From Camarhynchus parvulus (Eukaryota; Chordata; Aves; Passeriformes; Thraupidae): DNA of 64,000 bases. Made by a program: the position numbers and the translations under genes. Positions 26,169 to 38,244 of the stretch are shown here, piece by piece. The notes under the pieces are model-generated. The model worked only from the letters and a program-made list of their open reading frames with translations, made no database searches and had not been told where the DNA came from. Location: NCBI RefSeq assembly GCF_901933205.1, contig NC_044572.1, forward strand, positions 93,391,465 to 93,455,464, in the 5' to 3' direction. Within the stretch, counting starts at the first letter, position 1. Each line of letters starts with the position of its first letter.

Positions 26169-29100
26169 GCATTTGTACACATTTGTATGTAGCATTTATG
26201 GCACAGTATATCACAGTAACATACCTTGGGAAAAGTTGCAGCAGCTGAGCTCCTTTGGCCTTTATGAAATGACAAAGCATGAAAATATTGTTTTAAGAGG
26301 TACTAAGTGCAGATGATCTTAAATGTGGGGTGGAGTAAAATTCTCATCAGAGGGCACAACACTTGGTCTTCAAAGGACATATTCAGAGGCCTCTGTTATT
26401 CAGGTATTCTGATTTTTAGCAATAGGAAGTGCTGGGCTTGTCTTGGTGTTTAATTGCAAGGTCCAGCAAGAAATAGTTTACAGCACTTTTTAAATTGCAT
26501 CAGAGTACTTGTCACATATACGGTATCAAAGTTGCTGGCACTGTTATTTTTTATTTTCTTCCTACAACTTGATGATGTGTGAATAAAAGTGCTTCAGTGC
26601 TTTTAACACTGTCCAAGTCATGAAACAGAGCACAAAAATATTTTCAGCACATAAACTGAGGAAGGACCAGGAGCTGTTCATAAACATGTGCCTTTAATTT
26701 TGTTTCTGTCATACACTCCCCTTACACTTTACAAGGTGATTTTATTCACAGAGTTAAATTGTTCAAAGGCACGCAACAAGATATCCAGGGGGAGGGAGGT
26801 TCACGTGCATTTCTCATGTTTGGTTCCTGCTTCAGGAGGGAGCTGCATTCCTCCTGTTGGAGTCTTCACTGAGCTCCTGTCAAGCCAAAGTCCCAAAAGC
26901 AAGGAAGAGAGTAAGGATTGAAGCATATTCCATAGATAAAAGTTAAGCATGGAGTACTGTTTACTGGAAAATTTTGACTCTATCCAAAACAGAAAAATTT
27001 TGGTTTCCTTCATAAAAAGAAAATGGTGTGAATTCTCATTTTATAGTGAAGAAAACATTTAAGTCAAATGAAATGTTTCACTTGGCCACAAATTAAATTT
27101 TTCAGATTTTTTTTCTATTTGCCTAAGAAGAGAAAAAGTTTCTTCAGACCAAGAAGAATTTTCCCCTCCAATATTGCTATGCAGCCAGCCAACTGAAAAG
27201 TTAGTTATGTGCATAGCTTTAGATAAAAGTAGCAACTTTTGGCTTTGCTGTGCTACAGAATGAAAAATGAGAGAGATTTCATTTTTCCTGCATGCAGGCA
27301 GAAAACAGCAATATGATTTTCCACTCCTTTAGCTGGGCCTTCTGACTCGGCAGAGAAATACTCTCACATAAGCTGTGGCAGAAACATCATCCCACAAGAC
27401 ACAGAAGTGACCTGGTTTCAGAGGGACCCATCAGACCAGCAGATCATCTGCTGGAAGGAAAAGGAGGCCCAGGACAAGGGGAGACAGTGACAGAAGCAGG
27501 CAAATGGAGAATAAATGGATGGATTGTCCATAAGAGGAACAGCAGCAGGGGATGAGAGTGCAGCACCTGCCAAGGCAATTGTCTGGGATGGCCAGTGCGT
27601 GACAAATCCCAGCATGAGCTCCTTTACTGGTTCCAGTGCTGTACTGTCACACTCCTCTTGCTGATTTCTCTCCCAGCTGGAGGGAGACCTATCAGGCAAC
27701 CCAGGGGCTCTGGCCCTGCAAAGATATGAATGTACCTAGAGTCCTCATCAGCACCACTCACCTGGACACAGACCTCTAGCAATAGAAGAGAGGCTGTGAT
27801 ATCAAAGTGGCTACTGGCAGACACATTCCCATAGAAAATCTGATCCTCTGTGCAAGATCTGGTATGCCAGAGTCCTGCTCACCTTCTAAGTAGATGTATA
27901 GGTTGCATCTACTGCTGTATTTTTCTAGCATGCAACTTTTCTTTTGGTGGAAGGTGATTTGGATTCCTGAAATCCACCCAGAGTATGCAATGAGCAAATG
28001 AACTGTTAGAAATAAGGCTCCTGCAAGTCCATGGAGACATCCATCTGTCCAGGACACTGGATTCCATACTGCTATCCAGGGGCTGACCCAGCACTGTGCA
28101 ATGATGCAGCAGCATCCTTTTCAGTGATCACAGATTCTTGCCTGGGCAGAAGCAAATTGTGGACACTTGGGAGACAAATGCCGCCTCCTGCCAGCTGCTA
28201 TGTGTGGCTCCTATAACTTCAGGTATATTGGCAGCAAAAATAATTGCAAGGTGCTCTTAACTTGTCAACATTACATTTCCTAGCCATAGATGTGACCTGA
28301 ATGAACTTAGCTCTGGGCTGGCACAGCCTTCCTTGTGTGTGTGGTGTGACATAGACAGCTGCCATAACTTCTCCAGGGTGTCCAGAGCAGTTCCCTGTGC
28401 ACACATCTCTGCATCAGGCGAGAATTGCACCATGCTTTGTGTCATTCACCCTGATTCAGACACTCCAGTCCACAGCCAGGAAACCTGCAGGGTGCGCAGC
28501 CCCAGCTGTGGCCAAGGATAGCCCTTTCCATGCAGTCTCCAGCACACACCTCCTCACTGCAGCAAGCTGCCCCTACCTCCTCTGATCACCATGGTGGAAA
28601 TGCCCTCCTTCTCCTGCTCCTGCTCTGTACACTCTGCTTCCACACAGCCAGGAGCAGCATGCTTTGTGTAGGCAGGGGCAAGGAGGAGGCATGGCAGGCA
28701 TGCCACCAGGTGGGCATGCTGGCAGCAGGGAGCCCTCCTGCATCCAGACCCAGCAAGGGCCCAACCTCACAGTGAAACACCCCCACGGACACTCCTGCTC
28801 TTGCCACCTTGAGATCATCAGGGCTGCACCCTCTATAAACCCAAGTGCCTGTAGGTGATTGAGTGGGAACCAAGCAGTTCAGCGTCCAGGCCCAGGCTAA
28901 CTCTGCAGGGAATATATTTTCTTTCGAAGGTCCTGACAGGAGCCATAAGCCCCTGTTCTACCTCAGAGTATCTTCCCAGTGGCTGCAAGTGTTTTCCTGT
29001 GTTCAAAGCTATCTCGGTTTTCCTTAACAGCCCTCTAGAAGCATGAAAAGAAGGGTCTCCCTGTCTTGAAATCTGAGAGGAGAAGACAAGACTCTTTCAG

Positions 29101-29439
29101 GCTGTGTTATGCTTCCTCAGGAATCCAAATCCCTGAAGAGGTGATTTTTAAGCCAGTCAAGACTTAATTTCTGAATTATGTTGTGTAAGATACTCAAAAC
29201 ATAAAAGTGTCTCTCTAATGTGCCACTACAATGAGTATGTAGAGCACAATATTTGCAATAATTTATCAGGAGGCCAGTTGAGCTGATAAAGCCTGAGACA
29301 ACTTATGAAAATACCTAAAAAGGAAAATTTATATTTTTTTCCAGTCATGGATATAATAAGCATATTTTCCTAGGCACGGTCTGCAATTCATGCCTCCCTA
29401 TAAAATGAATGTGTTTCCCCAGTTAAATGTATAGCACTA

Positions 29440-29700
29440 GCTTAAGTGAATGGGGTGTGTGTTTGCTTTGTTTTTCTTATTAAATATAGATTTGTGGTCA
29501 ATCAGGAGTTGTAAAAATATTACTGAGGTGGTTACAGCCAATAATATTTTCCTTTGATAATTTTATGGCCCTGTGGTCAAAACATGAGTGTCTGGAGTGT
29601 GAAAGGAAGCAGAATCTGATTCTGCATGCCATTACCAACTTGCTGGTAATTAAAAAACTGAAAAGTCAACAAAAAAGTGCAATGTATTCTCACTGTAGCT
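29440..29700. promoter_or_regulatory. Candidate enhancer with paired RUNX-type and TCF/LEF-type words
   Basis: TGTGGTCA occurs twice in the same orientation (29493-29500 and 29572-29579) and matches the RUNX core TGTGGT. Between them are a CCAAT box in GCCAATAATA and CCTTTGATAA, a TCF/LEF-like site. The flanks have TAAT words and no simple repeats. This is motif-level evidence only. Confidence 0.3.
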
Positions 29701-32016
29701 GTGGCTGCAGTAGTCACTGCCAGCCACAGAGATTTGCAGGCTAAACCTCACTACTGGCACTGCTTTCCCTTCTCTTTCCCCCTTGTCCTCCCTTTATCCT
29801 TGCAATACTCAGTTTTTTCCCTGACCTAGGAGAAGCCATCACCAGAGATAAATATCGTTTTACAAATATCATTTTGTCTATCATCTGCATCTGGCCAAGA
29901 TGGGGAAATGTTATTTCATAACAAAGAATTTCTTGGTTAACAGGAGATTTCCCTCCCACCCCTTGGAGCACTGCCTGCCTCCTTCCACTCCTCGGCTTTG
30001 TACCAAGCTGCTTCCCATGTCCCCACCGTGCCATGGCACTGCTGGAGCTGGCAGTCATCCTCTCCCCATCCTGGGGTGCTCCTGCCAGGGCCACCCACTC
30101 CCCACTGCCCTGACAATGCCCCATGGGGATAACCCTGGCCTTGGCTGAGCTGTGACCAGGCTGCCCACGCCAGGCTGGCAGCATGGACATGGGGTGTGTG
30201 GAAAGGGGTTCTGCACTGGTAACGAGCAAGCAGGAGGCACATCCACAAGGGAAATAGCACAGAGATATCAGCAGAGAACAGGAAGAGGTCTGCAGGTGGG
30301 CTTTTGAGCTACAGACAAGACAGAATAAAATGGGCACTACCCTTTAGGATGTAGCAAAGCCAGTTATCTGAGACTGATGGTTCCCCTTTGTCCCCTGACT
30401 ACAAAAACTGATACGCTGGAGCAGACTAGATGTGACAAAATGCTTGGAGCTGGAGAAACACAGTGATGGGCCAGCACCCTTTCCTTTCATTGGATCTGTG
30501 GCCACCATGTATAGAATCTGCAGGCTCATGCACCAGGTTGTTAAAAATAGTTCATTTGTCTGAAATATGGAACTCTAAAGCTTCCAGGAAGAAAAATACA
30601 CCTCAAAAATGACAGGTTTTTTTCTCCCTGTAAGTAATGACTTGAAGATGTTGCAGCATTGGCCTTAAGAAGGATTCCTCTCTCGTGAAGCACTGAGTGG
30701 CCAGACTTCACCAGTATACATTTTTTAATCCTGTTTTGCTTCCTTACCAAGCAACAGCAACCAGTTTAGCAAAAGCACTGCCATCTCAACCAAGCCATCC
30801 CGGTGCCCTCCTCCTGACACTCATTCAGCTCCCACACATTACAGACAGACAGATGGACTCTCACCCTGGTAACTGCCTGAATGACAGGAACATCACCCCA
30901 ACCCCACAGAATTATCTTTGCAGCTAGTCTGAAACTGGCCACTCCCAGACAGAGGGATCACAGAGGTGGCTCTCCCCCCAGCCCCACTGGACACCCTGCG
31001 GCAGCCCCAGGGCACTGGGGCATTTTTGCCTCCCCTCACTTTCTGAGGAGGGCAGACAAACTCCTCTTCACTCCTGTTCAACAGAAGATGGGGTATGAAC
31101 AACCATTCATAAGGCAATTTGTCTCTGCCATTATTAAGGACTTCATATACTTATTAGATTACATATAATACATACCAATATGTGCATGAATACATGGTAT
31201 TAAAAAGAAACAAAAGATTTTAGTCCTGCTTGAGAATCTTATGCAGTGTCTGAACACAACATTTTGAAATATAAAGGTACAAAGCTTTTCTTTTTTTTCT
31301 TTTTCCTGGGGGAGAGCATGAGGCAATAATTATACTCCCCATCTTTTTATCTTTTTTTTTTCCAGAAAGAATGTATTAAAAAAAAAGGAGAAAAAAGTGC
31401 CAGCATCGTTTCCTCCCACACACTTTTTCTGTTTTTACCTCTTCAGAATTTTGGTGGAAATAAAATAGGATCCAATTATAAAATTGAGAGAAAAAATTGA
31501 TTTGTCAATTGAAAAAATGTTAACACTTGCAGAAAATTATATAGGCATTTTCTATTTCACGTTTTTTATGAAAAATCAGGACATTCTGAAAAAGTTGAAA
31601 TGTTATTCTGAAGTATTTCAGTTTTGTCAGCTCACTATTTTTCAACAAACACGTTTTCAGTCAGAAATTGTCAATCTCCTTTTCTTCTCAGATCCTTTTG
31701 CTACTACCTCTCAGCTTCTCCTTACACCATCATCTGGCAGCTTCTGGGCCCACAGTAAAGATCATTTACCTGCTAGCAATTTTCAGCTAATTGGGTCTTT
31801 TTCCTTGTGCACCCTACAGCAAAGGCAAGAGAGGGAGCAAGACCCTCTTACTCCAGCCAGAATCTCCCCTGGTCACCCTTCTGGACCCTGCTTTTGCAAA
31901 TGCCTTTGTGGATAGGCAGAGGTGACCTGAGACAAGTAACAGATTGTTCTCTTCAGCAATTATGGAAACATCTTCTTTGGTGGGGATTTTTTTTTGGTGG
32001 GTTTTTTCCTGGCATC

Positions 32017-32038
32017 TTTTTTTTTTTTTTTTTTTTTT
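32017..32038. repeat. T22 homopolymer
   Basis: Twenty-two consecutive T, with further T-runs just to the left (31987-31995 and 32002-32007). It could be the poly(A) tail of a minus-strand retrocopy, but I recognise no source sequence to its right. Confidence 0.95.
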
Positions 32039-33251
32039 CCCAAGCACAAATATGGATTTATCTGGACGGGAATATGTTCCACAAATTAAATGATGTCTCA
32101 TCGTGAGGGTAAGAGGGGGAGCGTGCACTAGATTAGTTAATAGGTCTCCCATCTGTACTGTCTATGATATGATGATAAGCATACCTAGAAACACAGGAAA
32201 TGATTCACAAAAGCAATCAGATAATGAGGAATATTATTCTCAGAAGGTCCTTCCTGTGTTTGAACAGGGGGAACAAATTAAAAGCTCAGGTTGTGTGGTA
32301 GCTTGGAAATAGTGCACATGGTGACTAAGACTCTTATCAGAGGCAGCACTGAAATAACATTTGCTGCTAAAAGAGCTTGAAGAAATATGTTACAAAATTA
32401 TTAATAATGCATTAAAATTTGCAAAAGCATGAAGGCAGCAATAGTTGAGCTGTGTACTCCCAGCGTTTGAGTGGAAAGGCAGAAGTGCTTATAAGGCACA
32501 GACAAGGAGGTGTCTTCCAGTTAAAATTGCTCACAGCATTAAAAATGGGGGTGATAATAGAGTTTTGTTATTGCTTCTGGTAGCGTTGTGCTAGAAAAAT
32601 GCAACACAGCTCAAGAGAACAGAGCATACCCTTCATGAGAAATAGAGATCCAGCTTGGTCCTGGCTGCACTGGAGCAGCAGCACCAACCAGCCCAAGATC
32701 TGCTGCACAGCAGTGGCCACCTTTGGAAAGCTGCAGTGGGCAGGAGAGGTAACACCCCTTGGAGCAGCCTTTTAGACAGGGTCCTGTCTGGAAAAACATC
32801 CCATCAGCCAGGCTGCAGTGTTGCCTTTGTAAACTCCAGGGAGGACTGCAGTGATGTGATGCTGGCTGGCAATACGCACTGGGAATGCCCATAAAAGAGA
32901 TGTTAAGCAGCTGCTCATAGTGTGCTCCATGGAGGACAGAGACTGGCCCCACCAGGGTGCAAATCCAACCCCAAAGCAATGATATCCCAAGGCTAAGGTT
33001 TGTTAGTGACCTGTCTTCCTTTAGAAAGCACCACCACTGCTTGGCCAGACATTGAGGCTCCTCTTCAGACTGATATGCTCATAATTTTTGTGTCCATTTC
33101 TGTCCAAGCCTGCCACCTTCTTCCCCTGGCATAATTTCAGTTGATTATTTATGCTCAACACACATGTATGTTCCAGGCCTATGAGAGACAACCTTACAGT
33201 TAGCTAGACAGAGCTGTATGCATCTAACACTTTATTATGACGTGTTACATG

Positions 33252-33252
<1 letters not shown>

Positions 33253-33306
<54 letters not shown>
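33253..33306. repeat. (ATT)18 microsatellite
   Basis: Eighteen uninterrupted ATT units fill 54 bases between GC and GGGC flanks. A perfect array of this length is likely to vary between individuals. Confidence 0.98.
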
Positions 33307-34589
33307 GGGCTTTTGGTCTCCTCTGATATTGTGGAGACTGGGAAAACTGACACTTTTTAAAAGCCTACACATTTAAAAAGCTAATCTTCATGCTTTATTA
33401 ATAAATATGTAAGTACCCCACTGGTACTCCATTGAGTATCATTCCCTCTCATTCTTGGTTCACTCTGACATGACTTGAAAAGTATGTGCTGTTTGCCAAA
33501 GATTTCTTTTTCAATGTCATTATTCCAAACATGAGATAATATTGAGCTGTGGAAAAAGGACAGGTGACCTGCCAGAAGACTCAATAACCAAAAAGTGCCT
33601 TTAAATTAGACAAAAGCCTTTTGCTTTCACTTTAAAAAAAAATAAAAGAAACCCACACTGCTTCCCAGGTATGATCCAGATCTGTTATATACAACAAAGT
33701 TGTTCAGTATAAATCTTTATTTCATATTTCAGAAGGAATGCAATAGAAAACCCATTCTAACAATAAATGCTAGTCACCTGAGGTCTATAGCTTGTTTTGC
33801 AGCTCAGGAAAAAAAGCCTCTGTTCACCGTTGGCCAACCGAGTTACATTTTCTGCTATTATTAATGCATTGCAAGGGTTTTTTTCATATCAATTTGAAAT
33901 TATACATCTGGGAAATCCCAGTACAACGGCAGTCAATGCTTTGTTTCTCTGTGTGGCCCTTTGCAATTACTAGAATGTGCAAATATAATTTAGCGCAGGT
34001 AAAATTCAATCAGTCACCCCAAGCACAAAGAAATCTCCATCTCCCAGAAAAAACCCAGAGAGTGTTTCCCTGCAAATGGCACAAGGGAGCTGTAAGAGTT
34101 TCTAAAACAAATTTATTAGAATATTTAAATTCAAGTTGTAATGGGAAATTTAGCTCGATAGGTGAGGTGGTGGCAGGCTGAAACCCAAGCGAGGCAGGCA
34201 GGCAGCTTTCGGGGCTGCGGGCTCGCTCACGTTACAGCCCCAGTTCTGCCTGCAGGAGGTGATTGCAACACCAGGCAGGCAGGCTGCCCACCCTAAAAGC
34301 AAACCCCAGGGGTGCAAAGGAGGGCTGGGGGCACTGAGGGATGAAGGGGATGCTGAGGAGCGAGAGCAGAGGTGCAGCTCTCTCGTGGTAGCACCAGAGA
34401 AGGAAGGAGATGCGGTCCTCAGCCAGGCTCCACGCACAGCCATTGACCACAGAGGCACCACCTGCCCAGCTGTGGGTGCCTGGGGGGCCATGTTCCAGGC
34501 CCAGGAGAGAACAGCTCCATAGTTTTTTTTTTTAAATTACACCATAATTGGGAGGTATAGCTTTAAAAAGAGAAAATTAGGGGGAAGAA

Positions 34590-34850
34590 GAGAATGCCAC
34601 TTTTAAGGACCGCTGTGTTTATGTTTCGCAAGCAACTCCAGTACCATAACGTTTTGTTTGTGTCAAGCAGCAAAGGCTGCCCTTCGCCTCCCGCTATGTT
34701 CAGTGGGAGCTGTGTCACTGCCTTCAAAGGAATCAGGATCAGGCCTCCAATGCGTTAATAAGCAACAAGAATTATGGAAAGAATTGCATTTAATGTGAAG
34801 TCAGGCTGCCTGCAGTGATCGCACGGCACCGCCTGTCACAGACTGCTTTG
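34590..34850. promoter_or_regulatory. Candidate conserved non-coding element
   Basis: Unusually CpG-containing for this desert, with words such as GACCGCTG, TTTCGCAAG, ATAACGTTTTG, TTCGCCTCCCGC, GCGTTAATAA and GATCGCACGGCACCG. CCTTCAAAGG at 34721-34730 reads CCTTTGAAGG on the other strand, a TCF/LEF-like site. It is free of simple repeats. Confidence 0.35.
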
Positions 34851-37800
34851 TGCTGGAAACCTACAGCATGGACTGATCCGTGCATGAGACAACTGCAAGA
34901 CATTTCCACTTGGCAGGAATATGGAGGGGGAAGATGAGAGACAAGTCAGCAGCATCTAAGTGCATATGTGGATGGCTGGAAAACTCCAGATACACGCAGC
35001 TCCGCTTCTGACATTCTGAGAGCACTGCAGACATGGTGTGGAAGAAGCAGCCTTTGCACTTCCCAAGTTATCATGACCTCCCTCCCAATGAAAAGGACCT
35101 GTTCTGCTCTTGTACATCTAAAATGCCAAAGTTCTAAAAGCACACACCTCAGCATTAAAAAAGAACACTTTCACAAGTACTTTGGAAAAGAAAGTACAAC
35201 AGTTTTCTTTGTCACTTCCCTCTGAAAAAAAGCATTCCTGCCTATCTTCTAGAAGAAAAAATCAACAGAGGAACACTTTACTCCAAAACACCTTCATGCA
35301 TACAAAAAAGGGGTTGGGAGATTATGCCTAAGGTGACTCCCGTGCTGGCTCTCTATCTGTGAGACTCATCTTACTGAAAAGGCTCAGGCAATGTTTTGCT
35401 TTCCTGTCCTTGTAAGCCCAAAGGAAGCTGTGACCACTGCAAGTGGACCTGCTGCAGCATACAGCAGAGCATTAGCGCGGCATTAAAGCTGGAAAATGTT
35501 CAGCCAGTGTGAGAGCAAGGGGGGCTTTTGCTTGTTGTGAATAGGAAAGAATGAGAAACTGATGAATTTCCCAGAAATAAACAGCAGAACTGAGGGATAG
35601 CCCAATTTACTCATTCCCTAACCTGTGATTGTACCTGAACACATCCTTCTACCCATAGCAGGAAGCAAGGTTATTTCTGTGATCCTGCATCACCATCACT
35701 GAGCTGTTTTCCATTCATTTGTCTAGAAGGTTGTCTGCACATTATGGCAACTGGTTTTCTTCACAGAATGAGCAGCTTTGAAAAACAATCTTTGTGGCCC
35801 CAAACTAATTGTGGACAATGTTTTCACAACCCTTCTGAGCAAAAATGTGCCTACTTTCCTACCCACTCATATTTCTCCTGCTCTGATCTTCACCTTTGGA
35901 CTCAGTCTTTGCCTCCTTTTGCTCCTACAAAGGAGCAAAGCAATGCCATTTCCTGGAAGTTCCTCCCTTCTTCCTTCTAAATCACTCAGTTACATCCTGT
36001 TTTTATATCTTGCCCTAAACCTATCCTTTGGACTATAACTTACAACTGACTGTGTAAAACAACATCAATATTGTAACAGCCACTTCGGAGCTGCAGCAAT
36101 GGAGCTCTCTAAATATGCATATTAAAATCTCATGAAATTTCAGGGGGGGTGAGGGTGGGAAGTGCCATGAACATCCAGGTGCTGATGGCTAAATTGTTTT
36201 CAATTTTTATTTTTTTTTAATTTCCAACTGGCCTGGAAATAGCAAAATGTAAAAAAGGTGCCTACAGTTGTTTTGAAAAGCTCCCATGTTGCTACAGCCC
36301 CTGCTTACCTTATGGATTGCTTTAATTCGGGGTATGACATTGCTCCTGGCATATGCTGAGTGGTTGCACCCCCACCTCTACATTAAAAATCAGTGTTTCC
36401 TCTGGAAGTTAAAACATCCTGAGGAAGAGAAAGGAAAGCAAGAGGATTTATCAGACAGTGCCTGACACATCGTAAAGATGCAGCATTGTTATCAGGTATC
36501 ATTCTAACACACTTGCTGCTCTACACCACTCAAAATTTTATGACCACAAAAACAACCATACATGCCAAAGTGTGACTAGCCGAAGACAGCTCTCAGCATG
36601 TTAGCTTCATTTCGCTCAAGAGACAAACAAGAGATCACAGATGAAGCTGCCTCCACCACACTGATGTGAGCAGTAATGTGGGGTTTTGTCAGGGAGTCAA
36701 TGCGGCTACCAGACCAAGCGCTTTCTTTTCCTGGCTTAGAGTACCTGCAAAGCCTTCTGCTTAAAAGCCAATCAAATAAGACACCGAGTCACTTAGTTGC
36801 TTCCTAGAGACACATAACAAAAGCAGTCACTGTATGAATAGTTGATGCAAATATTTTGTTCACAGTTAATTCAGAATGAATAACACAGAATCATATGGTT
36901 ACTTCCTTGCTCAGGTACAGCAAGATCTATAATGCATAAAATTGATGTTAAATGCATAAAATCTCCTGCTTGGAGCATCAAAACATAGTCATGGCCTTGA
37001 ATGCTGATGTTAAATCTGAAACATATTCCACATACCACATGGACTGCAGCTAACATTAACAGCTTTCCATTGTAACAGCTACATTGCTGTAATTGGGTAG
37101 ACACTGGCTGGGGATTTCTTCAGAGACCTATTTTTCAATTAAAGTTTAATTTTCAAGTAAAAGGGTTTATACAGAATGAGATCGCGCGCACACTTCGTTG
37201 TTGCACTGCTCCAGAGCGTGTGATTTCTGGGTTTATTATGGACAGAACGGTGCAGGGTGTCAAAGGAAAAGCAAAAGAAATAAAGGCAGGCTGATGCTTT
37301 CCAAACTCCTCTCCAGGTTCAGAATAAAACAGATATCCTGGTCAGCAATTGCAGATGTGTGGTCAGCTTGTCTAGTGCACCACAAGTTGTCTTAGCAAGA
37401 AGAATCACATTCTGCATTATTTTCCTCCCGAGTGAAGACAAACAGGAAAAAAGACCGCCAGGGAAACAAAAAAAGGTGTTACTCAAGGAAACTGAAATTT
37501 GCTCTTCTAGGAGGTCAGGCTTGCTGCACCGTGGGTTTAGGCTCCCTAATTGCTCACTACCTGACTCCTCTGCTACTCCTATGCATCTGCCTGGGGCTAC
37601 TGAAAGGAATAACCCCAAAAGATAAGCAAACCCCAGGTGTCCTGTGAATCCCTGCTGTAACTCCTGCCATTCCTGCTCTTCCCATGCCTGCAGGCACCAC
37701 TGTGGGTCCCTTTGGTGGAGTTCAGGTAAATGCAGGAAGACAACTCTCCTCTCTGGGTCCAGACAGCCGCTCCCAAGCATTGCAGAAAAAATCCATTACT

Positions 37801-38176
37801 GCTTCCTGGTGTTAAACAGTTAAACCAGCTGGATTTGAAGATCTAGGAAATTATGAGGATGAGATAACTACATTTGTGAGAACATTTGTTTTGAATCCAA
37901 ACCATTTCCCCAAGTGTATTAATATGAATTACCAGGAGATTGTCTGAAGATTTATATGTGTAGTATTCCAAGAGAAAAGAAAAAAGAGCTGGAGCAGAAA
38001 TAGTCAGTTTTAAATTAAGATAAATTACTCCAAGTTTCATTTTAAAATATACTCATGTCCATTGTTTACGATCCTGGAGTTCAAAATGCTGAACATGTCT
38101 GCTGAGAGGATATATACCTCCTTTGCAAAACTCTGCTCTGGCTATTTGAAAGACAGCCTGATAACATCACAAGGAT

Positions 38177-38244
38177 AAAAAAAAAGGGGGGGGGCGAGAG
38201 AGAAGGAAAGAAAGTAAGGGGTAGAGAAAGAGAGGGAGTGAGAA
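38177..38244 (+). repeat. Polypurine tract with A9 and G9 runs
   Basis: Nine A are followed by nine G and then GA-rich sequence, giving 68 nearly pure purine bases broken by a few pyrimidines. It is low-complexity sequence with no coding sense. Confidence 0.9.

Larger units (their letters stand above)
26169..33252. other. Non-coding desert between the CR1 copy and the ATT microsatellite
   Basis: No gene is supported. GC-rich patches at about 28400-28900 and 29950-30150 give frames on several strands at once, including a 198-codon minus-strand frame at 29741-30337 with no recognisable domain. The 29440-29700 stretch looks regulatory. The T22 run is at 32017. Confidence 0.6.

Noticed and set aside
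29741..30337. 198-codon minus-strand open frame
   Set aside because: It lies in a GC-rich patch with frames open on both strands, has no recognisable domain or family, and looks like chance translation.
32017..32038. T22 run considered as the tail of a processed pseudogene
   Set aside because: No recognisable coding or RNA-derived sequence lies to its right, and other T-runs nearby suggest simple slippage.
34160..34510. GC-rich patch considered as a CpG island
   Set aside because: CpGs are few compared with GpCs along most of the patch, so it does not look like a classical island.
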